Assembly (NCBI RefSeq): GCF_900100185.1 | Contig: NZ_FNEN01000002.1 | Coordinates: forward strand, 27,538 to 77,730 | Reading direction: 5' to 3' | DNA from: Natribacillus halophilus | GTDB lineage: Bacteria; Bacillota; Bacilli; Bacillales; Marinococcaceae | DNA: 50,193 bases | Shown here: piece by piece, positions 1 to 9,001 of the stretch | How the letters are laid out: every line of letters begins with the position of its first letter | Position numbering within the stretch: position 1 is the stretch's first letter | Position numbers and translations under genes: made by a program | Notes under the pieces: model-generated | Database searches by the model: none | What the model was told of the DNA's origin: nothing | Seen by the model: the letters and a program-made list of their open reading frames with translations, nothing else

Positions 1-75
1 CTGATCCATTGGCTTCTGAGGGATCACTTCGCTCCTCTGATACCTCTCGGGGCTGATCCTCCGAGAGATGAAACA
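1..75. repeat. Degenerate CTCCGAGAG-type repeat sequence
   Basis: This stretch carries short recurring words (CTGATCC, CTCCGAGAG, GGGATC) like those in the 52-bp tandem array near 8.4 kb, but with no clear period. It is probably a worn copy of the same intergenic repeat family. No gene is visible before the aldolase. Confidence 0.3.
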
Positions 76-206
76 ATAAAATATGTATTTATCTGGTTCA
101 ACCTCTATCCCAGACTACAACCTTCCTTCCAGAAATGATACAATAGAAAAGGAAATTATCTTCGCTCAACCTAAACAAGACTCTATACTATAAAGGGGTG
201 GCAGTC

Positions 207-1094
207 ATGCAACAGAGTCAATTGGAACAAATGAAAAACAACAATGGATTTATCGCCGCTATGGATCAAAGTGGTGGCAGCACGCCAAAGGCCCTTGCTC
301 TATACGGCATTTCCGAAGATGAGTATACCAACAATGATGAAATGTTTGATTTGGTCCACGAGATGCGGACACGGATGATCACTTCTCCGGCTTTTACTTC
401 CGATCAAATCATCGGTGCCATTCTCTTTGAACAAACGATGGACCGTGAAATCGAAGGCATGTACTCGGCCGATTATTTGGCGGAAAAGAAAGGAGTCGTC
501 CCTTTCCTAAAAGTGGATAAAGGACTGGACGAAGAAGCCAACGGTGTACAGCTTATGAAGCCGATCCCTGATTTGGATAAAACACTCCAACGCGCGAATG
601 AACGGAATATTTTCGGGACGAAGATGCGCTCCGTCATCAAGGAAGCCAATCCGGAAGGTATCAAAGCCGTCGTGGATCAGCAATTCGACATTGGCAAAAA
701 GATTATTGAAGCAGGTCTCGTTCCGATTATCGAACCGGAAGTGGATATTAACAGCCCCGAAAAAGAAAAATGCGAGGAGTTGTTGAAGGCGGAAATCCGC
801 AGCCACCTCGACAACCTGGGTGACGACGAACTCGTCATGTTAAAACTGACGATTCCAACCGTTGCCGACACTTATAAAGAATTGATCGATCATCCCAATG
901 TGGTTCGCGTCGTCGCCCTTTCCGGCGGCTATTCCACGGACGAGGCGAATGAAAAGCTAAAAGACAATCAGCAACTCATCGCCAGCTTCTCCCGGGCACT
1001 TACCCAGGATTTAAACGTCAAGCAAACCGAAGACGAATTTAATGACACTCTTCAAAAAGCAGCCGAGTCTATTTATCGAGCTTCGGTGACATGA
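207..1094 (+). CDS. fda: Fructose-bisphosphate aldolase, class I
   Basis: Cytosolic glycolytic/gluconeogenic enzyme that splits fructose 1,6-bisphosphate into DHAP and glyceraldehyde 3-phosphate through a Schiff base. The 295-residue protein matches the staphylococcal/bacillar class I type along its whole length: N-terminal [26 protein letters not shown], the [10 protein letters not shown] segment, and [10 protein letters not shown] with the likely Schiff-base lysine near residue 213. The ATG at 207 is preferred over the in-frame GTG at 198 because AAAGGGG ends about 8 bases before it, while the GTG lies inside that ribosome binding site. Monocistronic; a strong hairpin follows the stop. Nothing is unusual in the sequence. 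Confidence 0.95.
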   Translation: MQQSQLEQMKNNNGFIAAMDQSGGSTPKALALYGISEDEYTNNDEMFDLVHEMRTRMITSPAFTSDQIIGAILFEQTMDREIEGMYSADYLAEKKGVVPFLKVDKGLDEEANGVQLMKPIPDLDKTLQRANERNIFGTKMRSVIKEANPEGIKAVVDQQFDIGKKIIEAGLVPIIEPEVDINSPEKEKCEELLKAEIRSHLDNLGDDELVMLKLTIPTVADTYKELIDHPNVVRVVALSGGYSTDEANEKLKDNQQLIASFSRALTQDLNVKQTEDEFNDTLQKAAESIYRASVT

Positions 1095-1102
1095 TTGTTA
1101 GT

Positions 1103-1138
1103 ATTCCCGGGGGCATGATCGTCCCCGGGAATTATTTT
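1103..1138 (+). terminator. Rho-independent terminator of fda
   Basis: ATTCCCGGGG pairs with CCCCGGGAAT across a ten-base loop, followed by TTATTTT, 9 bases after the fda stop codon. Confidence 0.85.
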
Positions 1139-1256
1139 AAGACTCCCCGGGAAGAATATGAAAAAATAGATTTTCCGCTGGATAAAATTCGAGTCACATT
1201 TGTATTTATGACATAATTATGTTTTAATTAAGGCATCAAAATGTAGAGGTGGTCGT

Positions 1257-1520
1257 ATGGACCATATTAGACCGATAAAAGATCTAAGGAATACGCAAGA
1301 AATTTCAGACCTTTGCCATAGCAGTGGAGAGCCTGTTTATATTACCAAGAACGGTTACGGTGACTTAGTTGTCATGAGCATCGAAGCCTATGAAAAAAAG
1401 ATGAGAAAGTTAGAACTGTATGAGAAAATAGCAAAAGCGGAAGAACAGCTAGATGACGATGAAAATTTACAACTCGCCGAAAAGTTATTTGAAGAGTTGA
1501 GAGAAAAATATGAATTCTGA
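1257..1520 (+). CDS. Type II antitoxin, Phd/YefM family
   Basis: 87-residue antitoxin. The N-terminal half reads as the Phd/YefM DNA-binding fold (RPIKDLRNT, then EPVYITKNGYGDLVVMS and IEAYE). The charged C-terminal tail is the part that normally wraps the toxin. Ribosome binding site AGAGGTGG lies just upstream of the ATG. The last 11 bases overlap the following RelE/ParE-type gene, which is the usual antitoxin-first layout with translational coupling. By analogy with the family it should repress its own promoter together with the toxin; a TATAATTATG-like AT-rich stretch upstream would be the place. I see no truncation. Confidence 0.9.
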   Translation: MDHIRPIKDLRNTQEISDLCHSSGEPVYITKNGYGDLVVMSIEAYEKKMRKLELYEKIAKAEEQLDDDENLQLAEKLFEELREKYEF

Positions 1521-1836
1521 TATTTTTACTGTAAAAGTAACACCTATAGCTAGAACAGACTTGGATGAGGATGAGATTTATAACTATATCTCGTCTTGCC
1601 TGCACAACCAACCGGCTGCCAGCGATCTAATGCATAAAATTGAAACTGAAATTATGAGATTACAACATTTCCCATTTTCATGTAGCTACGTCGAAGATAA
1701 AACGTTACGAAATAAAGGTTACCGCAAGCTAATTGTGAACAATTATATAGGACTTTACTTAGTGAATGAAGTGAAACAAGAAGTGATTTTATTGCGCTTT
1801 TTATATGGCAAACAGAAATATGAAGGATTAATTTAA
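1510..1836 (+). CDS. Type II toxin, RelE/ParE family
   Basis: 108-residue toxin partner of the preceding Phd/YefM antitoxin. It has the family layout: a beta strand (FTVKVTPIARTDL), two helices (DEIYNYISSCL and SDLMHKIETEIMRL), the FPFSCSYVED turn, then strands ending in YRKLIVNNYIGLYLV and EVILLRFLYGKQKYEGLI. RelE members cut mRNA on the ribosome and ParE members poison gyrase; the residues here do not let me separate the two. It overlaps the antitoxin by 11 bases and appears intact, so the pair could be active. Confidence 0.88.
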   Translation: MNSDIFTVKVTPIARTDLDEDEIYNYISSCLHNQPAASDLMHKIETEIMRLQHFPFSCSYVEDKTLRNKGYRKLIVNNYIGLYLVNEVKQEVILLRFLYGKQKYEGLI

Positions 1837-1877
1837 AAGGTGCTTTGGTGCAACAACGGTAAAAATTATCAACCATT

Positions 1878-1910
1878 AGGCCCCGCCGAACTCTCGGCGA
1901 GGCCTTTGTC
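1878..1910. terminator. Bidirectional terminator between toxin and SEC-C gene
   Basis: AGGCCCCGCCGA pairs with TCGGCGAGGCCT (one bulge), followed by TTTGTC on the plus strand. It lies between two converging genes and can serve both. Confidence 0.75.
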
Positions 1911-1915
1911 TGGGT

Positions 1916-3823
1916 CTATTTGTATTCCGCAAGTTTTCGCATCAATGGGCGTTCTCTTTGCCATAGCATCATATGCGCCTGTACATAATCAATCGCTTCA
2001 TTTTCATCTCCCATTCCGATAAATGCCGGGGCTTCAGCCGGGATTTTTCTTTCCCCGAGCAAATACTCCGGAACATGGGGATTTTCGTTAATGGCTGTGT
2101 TCAGCAACTGCTCTGTTTTTCTCGTCCAGCCATTCGATTTATATTCGGCATAAACACGATTGTAAGCCATGTTTGCCGACGGTTCGTCATAATCGTCTAT
2201 CAGTGCCGCTGCTTCTCGATATTCTCCGGTCTTCATCAATGCGTCAATTAATAAATAACGGATGCCCTGGTTATCCATCGGGTTTAAATCGAGCAGTTCG
2301 CGATATTGCTCCATGGCGAGATCGGGGTCTCCCATTTGCGCGCAAGTCTCGGCATATCCTTGTTTGGCACGCATGTATGGACGTGTCTCAATCAAACCCC
2401 AAAAATATCCGCGATTATTTTCAAAGAAACTCGGTCCAAACGCTGCTTCGCCCTGGATCATGCCTTCAAAATAGAGATCATTCTTTTCTTCCAACGTGTT
2501 TGCTTCTTCGGCCAAAATGGCAAAGGCATCGGGGCTGTTCGGATGAAGCTGCAATGCTTCCTCGGCGAGTTTGATCCTTTGACGACTGTCTGCCGTTTGA
2601 TGTGCTTCAAAAATAAGATTTTCTGCCTGTTCTTTTTTTGTGTTTGATTGGGGAGCGAGTGGTTTCCCGGACTGACTAAGCTCGTTTAAAAATTGTTCTA
2701 CTTCTTCCTGCGATGAAAAGTTTTCATTTTGGATGAGCTTTTGTAACTCTTTCAATTGCTGTTCAGCCAACATGGACGGGTCTTCGACATCAGGTGAACC
2801 CGGTCCAAATTCATCAATCATCTCATCGAATAAATCGAACATGATATAGTCCATCTCTTGATACCGCTTAGAGACACTGGCAGACGAGACGCCATATTTT
2901 TCTGCCGTCTCCTTTTGGGTAGGGCCATCACCTTCCATCATCATCACAAGATATTCCAAAGCTGCAGCAAATACCGCTACCTTTCTTACAACGGGATCCT
3001 CATCCTCACAGAATTTATGCCATTGTCGTGTAGCGAAATTGAGGCTTTCATCCTCCCATATATCATCATTCATTTCACATAAGTATTCAGGAACCGCTCG
3101 TTGTCCTTTCGACGGCCACTCATAAGCGTCGATCAATTCATATGGATCTTCCTCGTCCATGAACACCTTATACAAAACCATCGGGAATTCGTTTTTCATT
3201 GCCTGACTGAAAGCACCCTCGTATTGCCTAAACACCATCTTCATTTGTTCCAAATCAAATACGTCAAAAGATAAAAGAAATTGTTTTTCGTTGTTACCAA
3301 AAGGAACAAGGATTCCGATTATGCCATCGCCAACATCCAGCAACCACTCTTCATCTTTGAAAGCAATGACATCACGTTCACCGGTATCCATTGATTCAAC
3401 GGTAAATTGATCTTCGTCGACATGTTCAACAATTTCATACATGCCGGGCACCGTGATCCACTCTTCGATAACCGATTTCGTCTGCGGCCGTAACGATCTG
3501 CCATGTTTATCCATAAATATCTCAAAAATCGTTTTCCCATCCACAAGTGGCGCATTAAAGGTTGCCCAAACGATAAATAACGTGAAATAATCTCCTTCAA
3601 TTTCAGGGTCAAAATCATGTGCGTCAGCATAATCAAAATAAAGTTCGAGATATCGTTCCCTGTATTCGAAACTAAAATCTCCCAATTGATCATCCAATTT
3701 TTCCAGTTCTTGTCTCGTTCTTGGTGTCATACTAACGACATTGTCTTCTTTTTCCAGACAGCAATGCTTGTATTTTTCACCACTGCCACAAGGACAAGGG
3801 CTATTGCGTCCGATTTTCGCCAA
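1916..3823 (-). CDS. SEC-C metal-binding motif protein with C-terminal TPR-like region
   Basis: About 635 residues. The N-terminus is a textbook SEC-C zinc motif (IGRNSPCPCGSGEKYKHCC), as found at the end of SecA and in many stand-alone proteins. The middle includes a helix-turn-helix-like stretch (TAEKYGVSSASVSKRYQEM, about residue 310) and a PDVEDPSMLAEQQLKEL coiled-coil-like part. The last 250 residues are helical repeats of TPR type (EEALQLHPNSPDAFAILAEE; DPDLAMEQYRELLDLNPMDN). I prefer the TTG at 3823, giving MAKIGRNSPCPCGSG, because AGGAG is spaced 8 bases from it, whereas it touches the upstream GTG at 3832. Function unknown; a regulatory or chaperone-like role is inference. Confidence 0.8.
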   Translation of the reverse strand: MAKIGRNSPCPCGSGEKYKHCCLEKEDNVVSMTPRTRQELEKLDDQLGDFSFEYRERYLELYFDYADAHDFDPEIEGDYFTLFIVWATFNAPLVDGKTIFEIFMDKHGRSLRPQTKSVIEEWITVPGMYEIVEHVDEDQFTVESMDTGERDVIAFKDEEWLLDVGDGIIGILVPFGNNEKQFLLSFDVFDLEQMKMVFRQYEGAFSQAMKNEFPMVLYKVFMDEEDPYELIDAYEWPSKGQRAVPEYLCEMNDDIWEDESLNFATRQWHKFCEDEDPVVRKVAVFAAALEYLVMMMEGDGPTQKETAEKYGVSSASVSKRYQEMDYIMFDLFDEMIDEFGPGSPDVEDPSMLAEQQLKELQKLIQNENFSSQEEVEQFLNELSQSGKPLAPQSNTKKEQAENLIFEAHQTADSRQRIKLAEEALQLHPNSPDAFAILAEEANTLEEKNDLYFEGMIQGEAAFGPSFFENNRGYFWGLIETRPYMRAKQGYAETCAQMGDPDLAMEQYRELLDLNPMDNQGIRYLLIDALMKTGEYREAAALIDDYDEPSANMAYNRVYAEYKSNGWTRKTEQLLNTAINENPHVPEYLLGERKIPAEAPAFIGMGDENEAIDYVQAHMMLWQRERPLMRKLAEYK

Positions 3824-3864
3824 TGGGATCACTCCTCACTATGATCCCATTCTATCATATATAT

Positions 3865-3900
3865 AAACAGCGGCACATCGCTCTGTGCCGCTCGTTTTAT
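3865..3900. terminator. Terminator between amidase remnant and SEC-C gene
   Basis: AGCGGCAC pairs with GTGCCGCT over an eight-base loop and is followed by CGTTTTATTT on the plus strand and TGTTTATAT on the minus strand. It would end the minus-strand amidase transcript. Confidence 0.6.
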
Positions 3901-4681
3901 TTATCGCGCAAGCACCGGTTTTTTACCCTTTAGAGGATTCGTTTGTTCTATGGCGTAGCCGACTTTCAAGACCGTCTCTTCATCAAACGCTTCACCCATC
4001 ATCTGCATGCCGATGGGCATTTCTCCTTTAAATCCACATGGCATGGAAAGCGATGGAAAACCTGTCAAATTTCCCGGTCCCGTAAAGCGAATGATATTGT
4101 TGACTAAATCAACTTGCTCTCCGTTTAAATCGGCGTAGCTTTCACCGATGTCAGGGGCAACGATCGGGAGGGTCGGGGTGATGAGGACGTCGACTTTTTC
4201 ATAGGCTTTTTGGAAGTCTTGTTTAAGTTGCCTCCGTAATTGTTGCGCTTGCAGATAGTCTACGCCTGACGGTAATTCTCCCAACTCAAACAAGAGACGT
4301 ATGTCATCGCCGAAGTCATCCGGCCGTCTCACTAAATTTTCGTGGTGAATGGTGGCTGCCTCTGTCAAAATAGTGATCAATTCTGCATATTCAGCATATT
4401 GAAGCGCGGGGATGTCCACCGTTTCTACGTTTGCGCCTTGGTCAACAAGCGATTGAATCGCCTTTCGAACCGATGCCTCTACGTCCGAATCCACATTTTT
4501 AAAGAAATAATCTTCATTTACACCGATGGTTATATCTGTCATATCACCTGTTAATTTTTCTGTATATCGATTCACGGGAACAATGAGCGATCGCTTGCCA
4601 ACGAGATTGCAACATGGGCAAATGCTCGTCCTTTACGGCAATCCCCCTACTTTCCAGCACCTCTTTGATCGATGAGTTCAT
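3901..4681 (-). pseudogene. Amidase-signature family gene, internally deleted
   Basis: The last 224 codons (4575 to 3901) encode the C-terminal half of an amidase-signature protein (GatA-like: VDVLITPTLPIVAPDIG, TGPGNLTGFPSLSMPCGF, PIGMQMMGEAFDEETVL). The glycine/serine-rich signature with the Ser-cisSer-Lys triad is absent. Upstream, an ATG at 4681 with AGGAGC in front reads MNSSIKEVLESRGLP, and after a one-base frame change VKDEHLPMLQSRWQAIA, which looks like the amidase N-terminus. The gene therefore seems to have lost its central ~200 codons as well as shifting frame. A full member would be about 480 residues. It cannot be a functional amidase. Confidence 0.7.
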
Positions 4682-4766
4682 AAAAAATCAGCTCCTTTTT
4701 CCAATGAATTACCATTTTACTAAATTTTGAAACATATCTTTGTGGCTTCACATATAATTGAAATCG

Positions 4767-4795
4767 TTTACTTTTTAAAAATTTAGGTCTATAAT
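4767..4795 (+). promoter_or_regulatory. SigA-type promoter of the SDR gene
   Basis: TTTACT, 17-base spacer, TATAAT, ending 34 bases before the SDR start codon. Confidence 0.55.
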
Positions 4796-4829
4796 AATAG
4801 TATACTATAATCATAAAGGAGTGTTGGCA

Positions 4830-5573
4830 ATGGGTAGATTAGATAACAAAATTGCTATTATCACAGGTGGTTCTCGTGGGCAGGGTGCCTCTCATGTTAC
4901 TAAATTCGTAGAGGAAGGGGCTAAAGTCGTTTTCTCAGATATTTTAGTAGAAGAAGGAGAAGCCCTGGCAAAAACACTAGGGGAAAATGCTAAATTCATC
5001 AAACATGACGTGACGAATGCAGATGACTGGCAGCGAGTCGTTGAGGAAACAGAAGCAACTTTCGGCCCGGTAAATATCCTCGTCAACAACGCCGGCGTTG
5101 TTTTGACCAAGAGCATTGCAGACCTTTCTGAAGAAGAATATCGTAAAGTGGTGGACATCAACCAGGTCTCCGTATTTCTGGGCATGAAAACAGCCCTTCC
5201 ATCTATGAAAAAGACAGACAAAGCCTCGATCATCAATGTCTCTTCCATTAATGGCCTTCGGGGTGCGGCGGGTAATTCAGCCTATACCTCTTCCAAGTTT
5301 GCCGTTCGAGGCATCACGAAGGACGCCGCGTTGGAATTTGCCGAGCATGGCATCCGGGTTAACTCCGTCCATCCAGGCATTATTCAAACACCGATGATTG
5401 AAGTTGAAGGCGCAAAAGATCTCGTTGCCCAAATGGCAGAGAGCGTCCCATTAAAAAGAAACGGAGTATCAGAAGAAGTGTCCAATATGATTTTATTCCT
5501 GGCATCCGATGAATCCAGCTACTCAACCGGCTCGGAATTTATCATTGATGGTGGTATTACGGCGTCCAATTAA
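4830..5573 (+). CDS. Short-chain dehydrogenase/reductase (SDR), classical
   Basis: 247-residue NAD(P)-dependent oxidoreductase of the classical SDR class. Visible motifs are the cofactor glycine motif TGGSRGQG (residues 12-19), NNAG (86-89), catalytic Ser139 in NVSSING, and Tyr152-x3-Lys156 (YTSSK). The C-terminal YSTGSEFIIDGG is typical. Closest named relatives by feel are 3-alpha/20-beta-hydroxysteroid and glucose 1-dehydrogenase-type enzymes, but substrate cannot be read from sequence. The ATG at 4830 is chosen because AAAGGAG lies 8 bases upstream; the in-frame GTG at 4821 overlaps that site. It is transcribed divergently from the dead amidase and is probably monocistronic. Confidence 0.9.
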   Translation: MGRLDNKIAIITGGSRGQGASHVTKFVEEGAKVVFSDILVEEGEALAKTLGENAKFIKHDVTNADDWQRVVEETEATFGPVNILVNNAGVVLTKSIADLSEEEYRKVVDINQVSVFLGMKTALPSMKKTDKASIINVSSINGLRGAAGNSAYTSSKFAVRGITKDAALEFAEHGIRVNSVHPGIIQTPMIEVEGAKDLVAQMAESVPLKRNGVSEEVSNMILFLASDESSYSTGSEFIIDGGITASN

Positions 5574-5590
5574 AAAGTGGATAAAACAAA

Positions 5591-5626
5591 AAAGGACGCC
5601 GGAGTTAGTCCCTCTGACGTCCTTTG
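5591..5626. terminator. Bidirectional terminator between SDR and sulfurtransferase
   Basis: AAAGGACG pairs with CGTCCTTT around a GGAG/CTCT-containing loop, between two converging genes. T-rich sequence follows on the plus strand and A-rich sequence precedes it. Confidence 0.65.
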
Positions 5627-5632
5627 TACGTT

Positions 5633-6541
5633 TTATTTGTCTTTTTTCACCGTATCCAACGGGAGTGAGGGATCGGCGGTCCACTCGGTCAGCGAGCCGT
5701 CGTACATTGAAACGTTTTGTTGTCCTAACTTGTTTAAAATCAGGGCGTTCCAGGTTGCGGCGATGCCGCTTCCGCAATACGTGATGACTTTTTTATTTTC
5801 ATCGAGGGCGCCTACTTGCTCAAATGTATCACGTAATTGTTCTTCATTGTGAAGCTCTTTCGTTTCAGGGTCAGAGAGGTTGCCAAAGAAAACATTGACG
5901 CTGCCCGGAATGTGTCCGCTGCGGGCATAAGTGTCTGTTTCGCCGTTAAAGTCAGCTTCTGACAGGCTGTTAAGAAGTATGACATTTTCATCGTCTAAAG
6001 CATCCTTGACATCCTCTTTTGTTGCCAATAATTCGGGGCGACGTTCGCCTTTGAATGTCGCTTTAGGATACGAGCCCGGTTCCGTTGAAACAGGGCGCCC
6101 ATCTTCCCGCCATTTCACGAAGCCGCCATCCAGCACGGCAACATTGTCATACCCTTCATACTGCAATTGCCAGGCTAGCCGTGATGCCCAATCGGATGCA
6201 ATAACCGATGCGCCTACGATCGCATTTCCCTGGTCATATACAACGACATAGGTGTCGTCGTCACCGACACCCAATTCACTCATTTTTTTGGTAAACCTTT
6301 CTCTTGAAGGGACAGTGAAAGTAAATTCGGAATCCGGATCAGAGAGATTGTTTAATAAATCGGCATAAACAGCCCCGGGAATATGCCCCTCATCATACGC
6401 TTCCTGGCCGGACCAGACATTATAATACCTACCACCCTCAGGCGGCTTTAAAAATGTTGTCGCATCTATTAACCGTAATTTGGGATCATCCAACCGCTCT
6501 GCCAACCATTCCGTACTGACAATCAACGGTACGTTACTCAT
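5633..6541 (-). CDS. Thiosulfate/3-mercaptopyruvate-type sulfurtransferase, two rhodanese domains
   Basis: 302 residues forming tandem rhodanese domains. The N-terminal copy (residues about 8-140) has no catalytic cysteine (VVVYDQGNAIVGAS), which is normal for this architecture. The C-terminal copy carries the active loop CGSGIAAT with Cys256, which would take up the sulfane sulfur. The loop composition (CGSG rather than CRKGV) fits mercaptopyruvate-type enzymes, but I would not decide between donors on that basis. No transmembrane or signal segment is visible. Converges on the SDR gene across a shared terminator; no operon partner. Confidence 0.9.
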   Translation of the reverse strand: MSNVPLIVSTEWLAERLDDPKLRLIDATTFLKPPEGGRYYNVWSGQEAYDEGHIPGAVYADLLNNLSDPDSEFTFTVPSRERFTKKMSELGVGDDDTYVVVYDQGNAIVGASVIASDWASRLAWQLQYEGYDNVAVLDGGFVKWREDGRPVSTEPGSYPKATFKGERRPELLATKEDVKDALDDENVILLNSLSEADFNGETDTYARSGHIPGSVNVFFGNLSDPETKELHNEEQLRDTFEQVGALDENKKVITYCGSGIAATWNALILNKLGQQNVSMYDGSLTEWTADPSLPLDTVKKDK

Positions 6542-6724
6542 GCTTGACGCCTCCCTTAATTCAAACTATATTGATGAGAATTATCATTTTTAAAATACCA
6601 CATTCGGTGCGTTTGATCAATTGATTTGTTTGGTAAGATTGAAAAGTATAATTGTTTTAGGGAAAGGAAGGATACACGTAGCTGGCCGACCGACAGTACC
6701 GGCAATTTGGGAGAAAGGATTGAT

Positions 6725-8185
6725 ATGATCAAAAAAGTATTATTAATGGGTCTCGTTTTTGCCATTGCGGGGAATCCGAAATCGGAATTAAATGCGGAAC
6801 AGGAATTGGAAAATAATTTGCGTGACATACTCGATGATGAACGTTTAGAGCATGCTATTTCCGGTGTGCATGTACGCTCGGCGGAAACCGGGGAGGAACT
6901 TTTTTCTCATGAAGCGCACACGAGCCTGACGCCTGCTTCCGGCCAAAAGGTTCTCGTGGGGGCTGCAGCGCTCGATACATTAGGCTCCGATTATACGTTT
7001 GAAACCGGTGTATATGCCAATGGCGAACAAACGGGGGCCGCGTTGCATGGGGATCTTTATTTGAAAGGTGAAGGCGACCCGACCATGCTTGCCGAAGACT
7101 ATGAAGATTTTGCGCGGGAAGTTTCCGCGCAAGGCATCAACGTGGTTCATGGAGATGTGGTGGCCGACGATACATTTTTTGACGATGAAAGGCTTCCACC
7201 GGATCTTGCTTTCGGGGATGAAAGTTGTGGTTTTGGTGCACAAACTTCGGCATTGACGGCTTCCCCTGATGAGGACTTCGATGCCGGAACAGTTATTGTT
7301 GAAGTTGAGCCGGGAGATTCTCCTGGTGATGAAGCTGAAGTCTCTGTGACTCCCGAAACAGACTACGTCACCATTGATGATGATGTAGAAACGACAGCAG
7401 AAGACTCGAGCGAGAACATCTCTATCGAGAGGGAGCATGGAACCAATGACATTGTCGTTGAAGGAGATATTCCTGTGGATGACGATACTGAACGTACATG
7501 GATCAGTGTATGGGAACCTACGGAATTCGCACAACACCTTTTCCATTCAGCTTTGAAAGAAGAAGGCATTCAAATCCAAGGGGATCTGAAACTAGGAGAG
7601 ACGCCTGAAGAGGCCGATCCATTGGTTGTTCGCGAATCCATGCCCCTGGAAGAATTATTCACCCCCTACATGAAACTCAGCAATAATGGTCATGCCGAAA
7701 CCATGACGAAGACAATGGCACGCGTAGTCGAAGATAAAGGAAGCTGGGATGAAGGACTCGATATTGTGGAGGATTACTTAAGCGATGCCGGACTGAATAT
7801 AGATGCCATACAGCTTCGGGACGGATCGGGAATGTCGCATTTAAATTATATCCCTCCACATGAAATGACCGCGCTTCTTGAACACATTCAGGGTGAAGAT
7901 TGGTATGATATTCTGTACGAATCGCTTCCGATCGCCGGTGTTGAAGATGATTTGGTAGGCGGCACACTAAGTGATCGGATGGAAGATACGGAAGCCGAGG
8001 AAAATGTACATGCAAAAACAGGAACACTCACATCAATAACATCCCTTTCCGGTTATGTAACAACTCAGGATGGTGAAGAGCTCATCTTTTCCATTATTTT
8101 GAACAACTTCATCGGTGACGCTCCTGAAGACATCGAAGATGACATCGTTGTCGAATTGGCGATGTTCTCGAGGGATGGAGGATAG
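6725..8185 (+). CDS. dacB: D-alanyl-D-alanine carboxypeptidase/endopeptidase, PBP4/S13 family
   Basis: 486-residue penicillin-binding enzyme acting outside the membrane on peptidoglycan peptides. The short N-terminal hydrophobic stretch (KKVLLMGLVFAIAG) is a probable export signal. All three active-site motifs are present: Ser72-x-x-Lys75 in PASGQK, Ser319-Asn-Asn321 (KLSNNGHAE) and Lys431-Thr-Gly (HAKTGT). The long insertion between the first two motifs is typical of S13. The protein is strikingly acidic (for example TIDDDVETTAEDSSE), consistent with a salt-exposed environment. The ATG at 6725 has AAAGGA 5 bases upstream; an open frame continues upstream to 6626 but lacks a ribosome binding site. 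Confidence 0.9.
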   Translation: MIKKVLLMGLVFAIAGNPKSELNAEQELENNLRDILDDERLEHAISGVHVRSAETGEELFSHEAHTSLTPASGQKVLVGAAALDTLGSDYTFETGVYANGEQTGAALHGDLYLKGEGDPTMLAEDYEDFAREVSAQGINVVHGDVVADDTFFDDERLPPDLAFGDESCGFGAQTSALTASPDEDFDAGTVIVEVEPGDSPGDEAEVSVTPETDYVTIDDDVETTAEDSSENISIEREHGTNDIVVEGDIPVDDDTERTWISVWEPTEFAQHLFHSALKEEGIQIQGDLKLGETPEEADPLVVRESMPLEELFTPYMKLSNNGHAETMTKTMARVVEDKGSWDEGLDIVEDYLSDAGLNIDAIQLRDGSGMSHLNYIPPHEMTALLEHIQGEDWYDILYESLPIAGVEDDLVGGTLSDRMEDTEAEENVHAKTGTLTSITSLSGYVTTQDGEELIFSIILNNFIGDAPEDIEDDIVVELAMFSRDGG

Positions 8186-8215
8186 CCGAGCACACCGCGT
8201 GAGGTCACCCCTGCG

Positions 8216-8278
8216 TTTATCAGTCGGATAGTACGATTTATCAGTGGAAAACACCAATTTATCAGGTCATTCGGATGG
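8216..8278. repeat. Three-copy 21-bp-phased TTTATCAG array
   Basis: TTTATCAG occurs at 8216, 8237 and 8258, exactly 21 bases apart, each followed by 13 unrelated bases. The same word in the same 21-base phase recurs at 17487/17508. It lies just after the dacB stop codon and is non-coding. Confidence 0.7.
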
Positions 8279-8390
8279 TAAATGGCTAAAAGGAGCTGCC
8301 GATCAGCCACGGTTCCGTCAAAGTCCAAATATATTCGCGGATATCCGAGGGAACGGAGATCGCTCCGATCTTTATGACACTTGAATCGTG

Positions 8391-8806
8391 TTGTTATACC
8401 CCAAAAGCAGGGTATCTCGCTCCGAGAGGGACAAGAAGCGCGTTGTTATACCCCAAAAGCAGGGTATCTCACTCGAGAAGGACAAGAAGCGCGTTGTTAT
8501 ACCCCAAAGGCAGGGTATCTCACTCCGAGAGGGACAAGAAGCGTGTTGTTATACCCCAAAGGCAGGGTATCTCACTCCGAGAGGGACCAGAAGCGTGTTG
8601 TTATACCCCAAAGGCAGGGTATCTCACTCCGAGAGGGACAAGAAGCGCGTTGTTATACCCCAAAAGCAGGGTATCTCGCTCCGAGAGGGACAAGAAGCGC
8701 GTTGCCATACCTCAAAAGCAGGGTATCTCACTCCGAGAGGGACAAGAAGCGTGTTGTTATACCCCAAAAGCAGGGTATCCCGCTCCGAGAGGGACCAAGA
8801 ACCACG
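8391..8806. repeat. 52-bp tandem repeat array, eight copies
   Basis: Units start at 8391, 8443, 8494, 8546, 8598, 8650, 8702 and 8754 (period 52, one unit of 51). Each begins TTGTTATACCCCAAA and contains two small hairpins: TACCC/GGGTA around CAAAAGCA, and CTCG/CGAG around CTC. A worn ninth unit runs to about 8850. Because 52 is not a multiple of three, spurious open frames appear in all three plus-strand frames; they are not genes. The whole unit is conserved, so there are no CRISPR-like unique spacers. Confidence 0.92.
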
Positions 8807-8832
8807 TTATCATCCCTCGAACGACGGGGATC

Positions 8833-8930
8833 GAACCAATCCGAGAGGGCGATGTGATCCTTCCTCGGGCTCGTCTTAGAAAGGCGATTTTTATTTCCCT
8901 TAAAAATCGTTTTACTTTGACTTTACCTTG
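8833..8930. repeat. ~98-bp element, inverted copy at window end
   Basis: Read in reverse complement, this segment matches 50097-50193 almost perfectly (differences only around GAGGAAGG versus GAGGGAG). It includes an internal hairpin, CGATTTTT/AAAAATCG. It directly continues the 52-bp array. Confidence 0.9.
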
Positions 8931-9001
8931 GCCGATCAGCTCCTTTTGTTGTGATTGGCATTCTGAACCTTTACAATCAACATAGAGAGGGAAAATAGGG
9001 A

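Noticed and set aside
8391-8806. CRISPR array
   Set aside because: The whole 52-bp unit is conserved, with no unique spacers and no cas genes nearby.
8374-8985. Long open frames in three plus-strand frames over the 52-bp array
   Set aside because: They translate the tandem repeat (period not divisible by three, so every frame stays open); no ribosome binding site and no protein-like composition.
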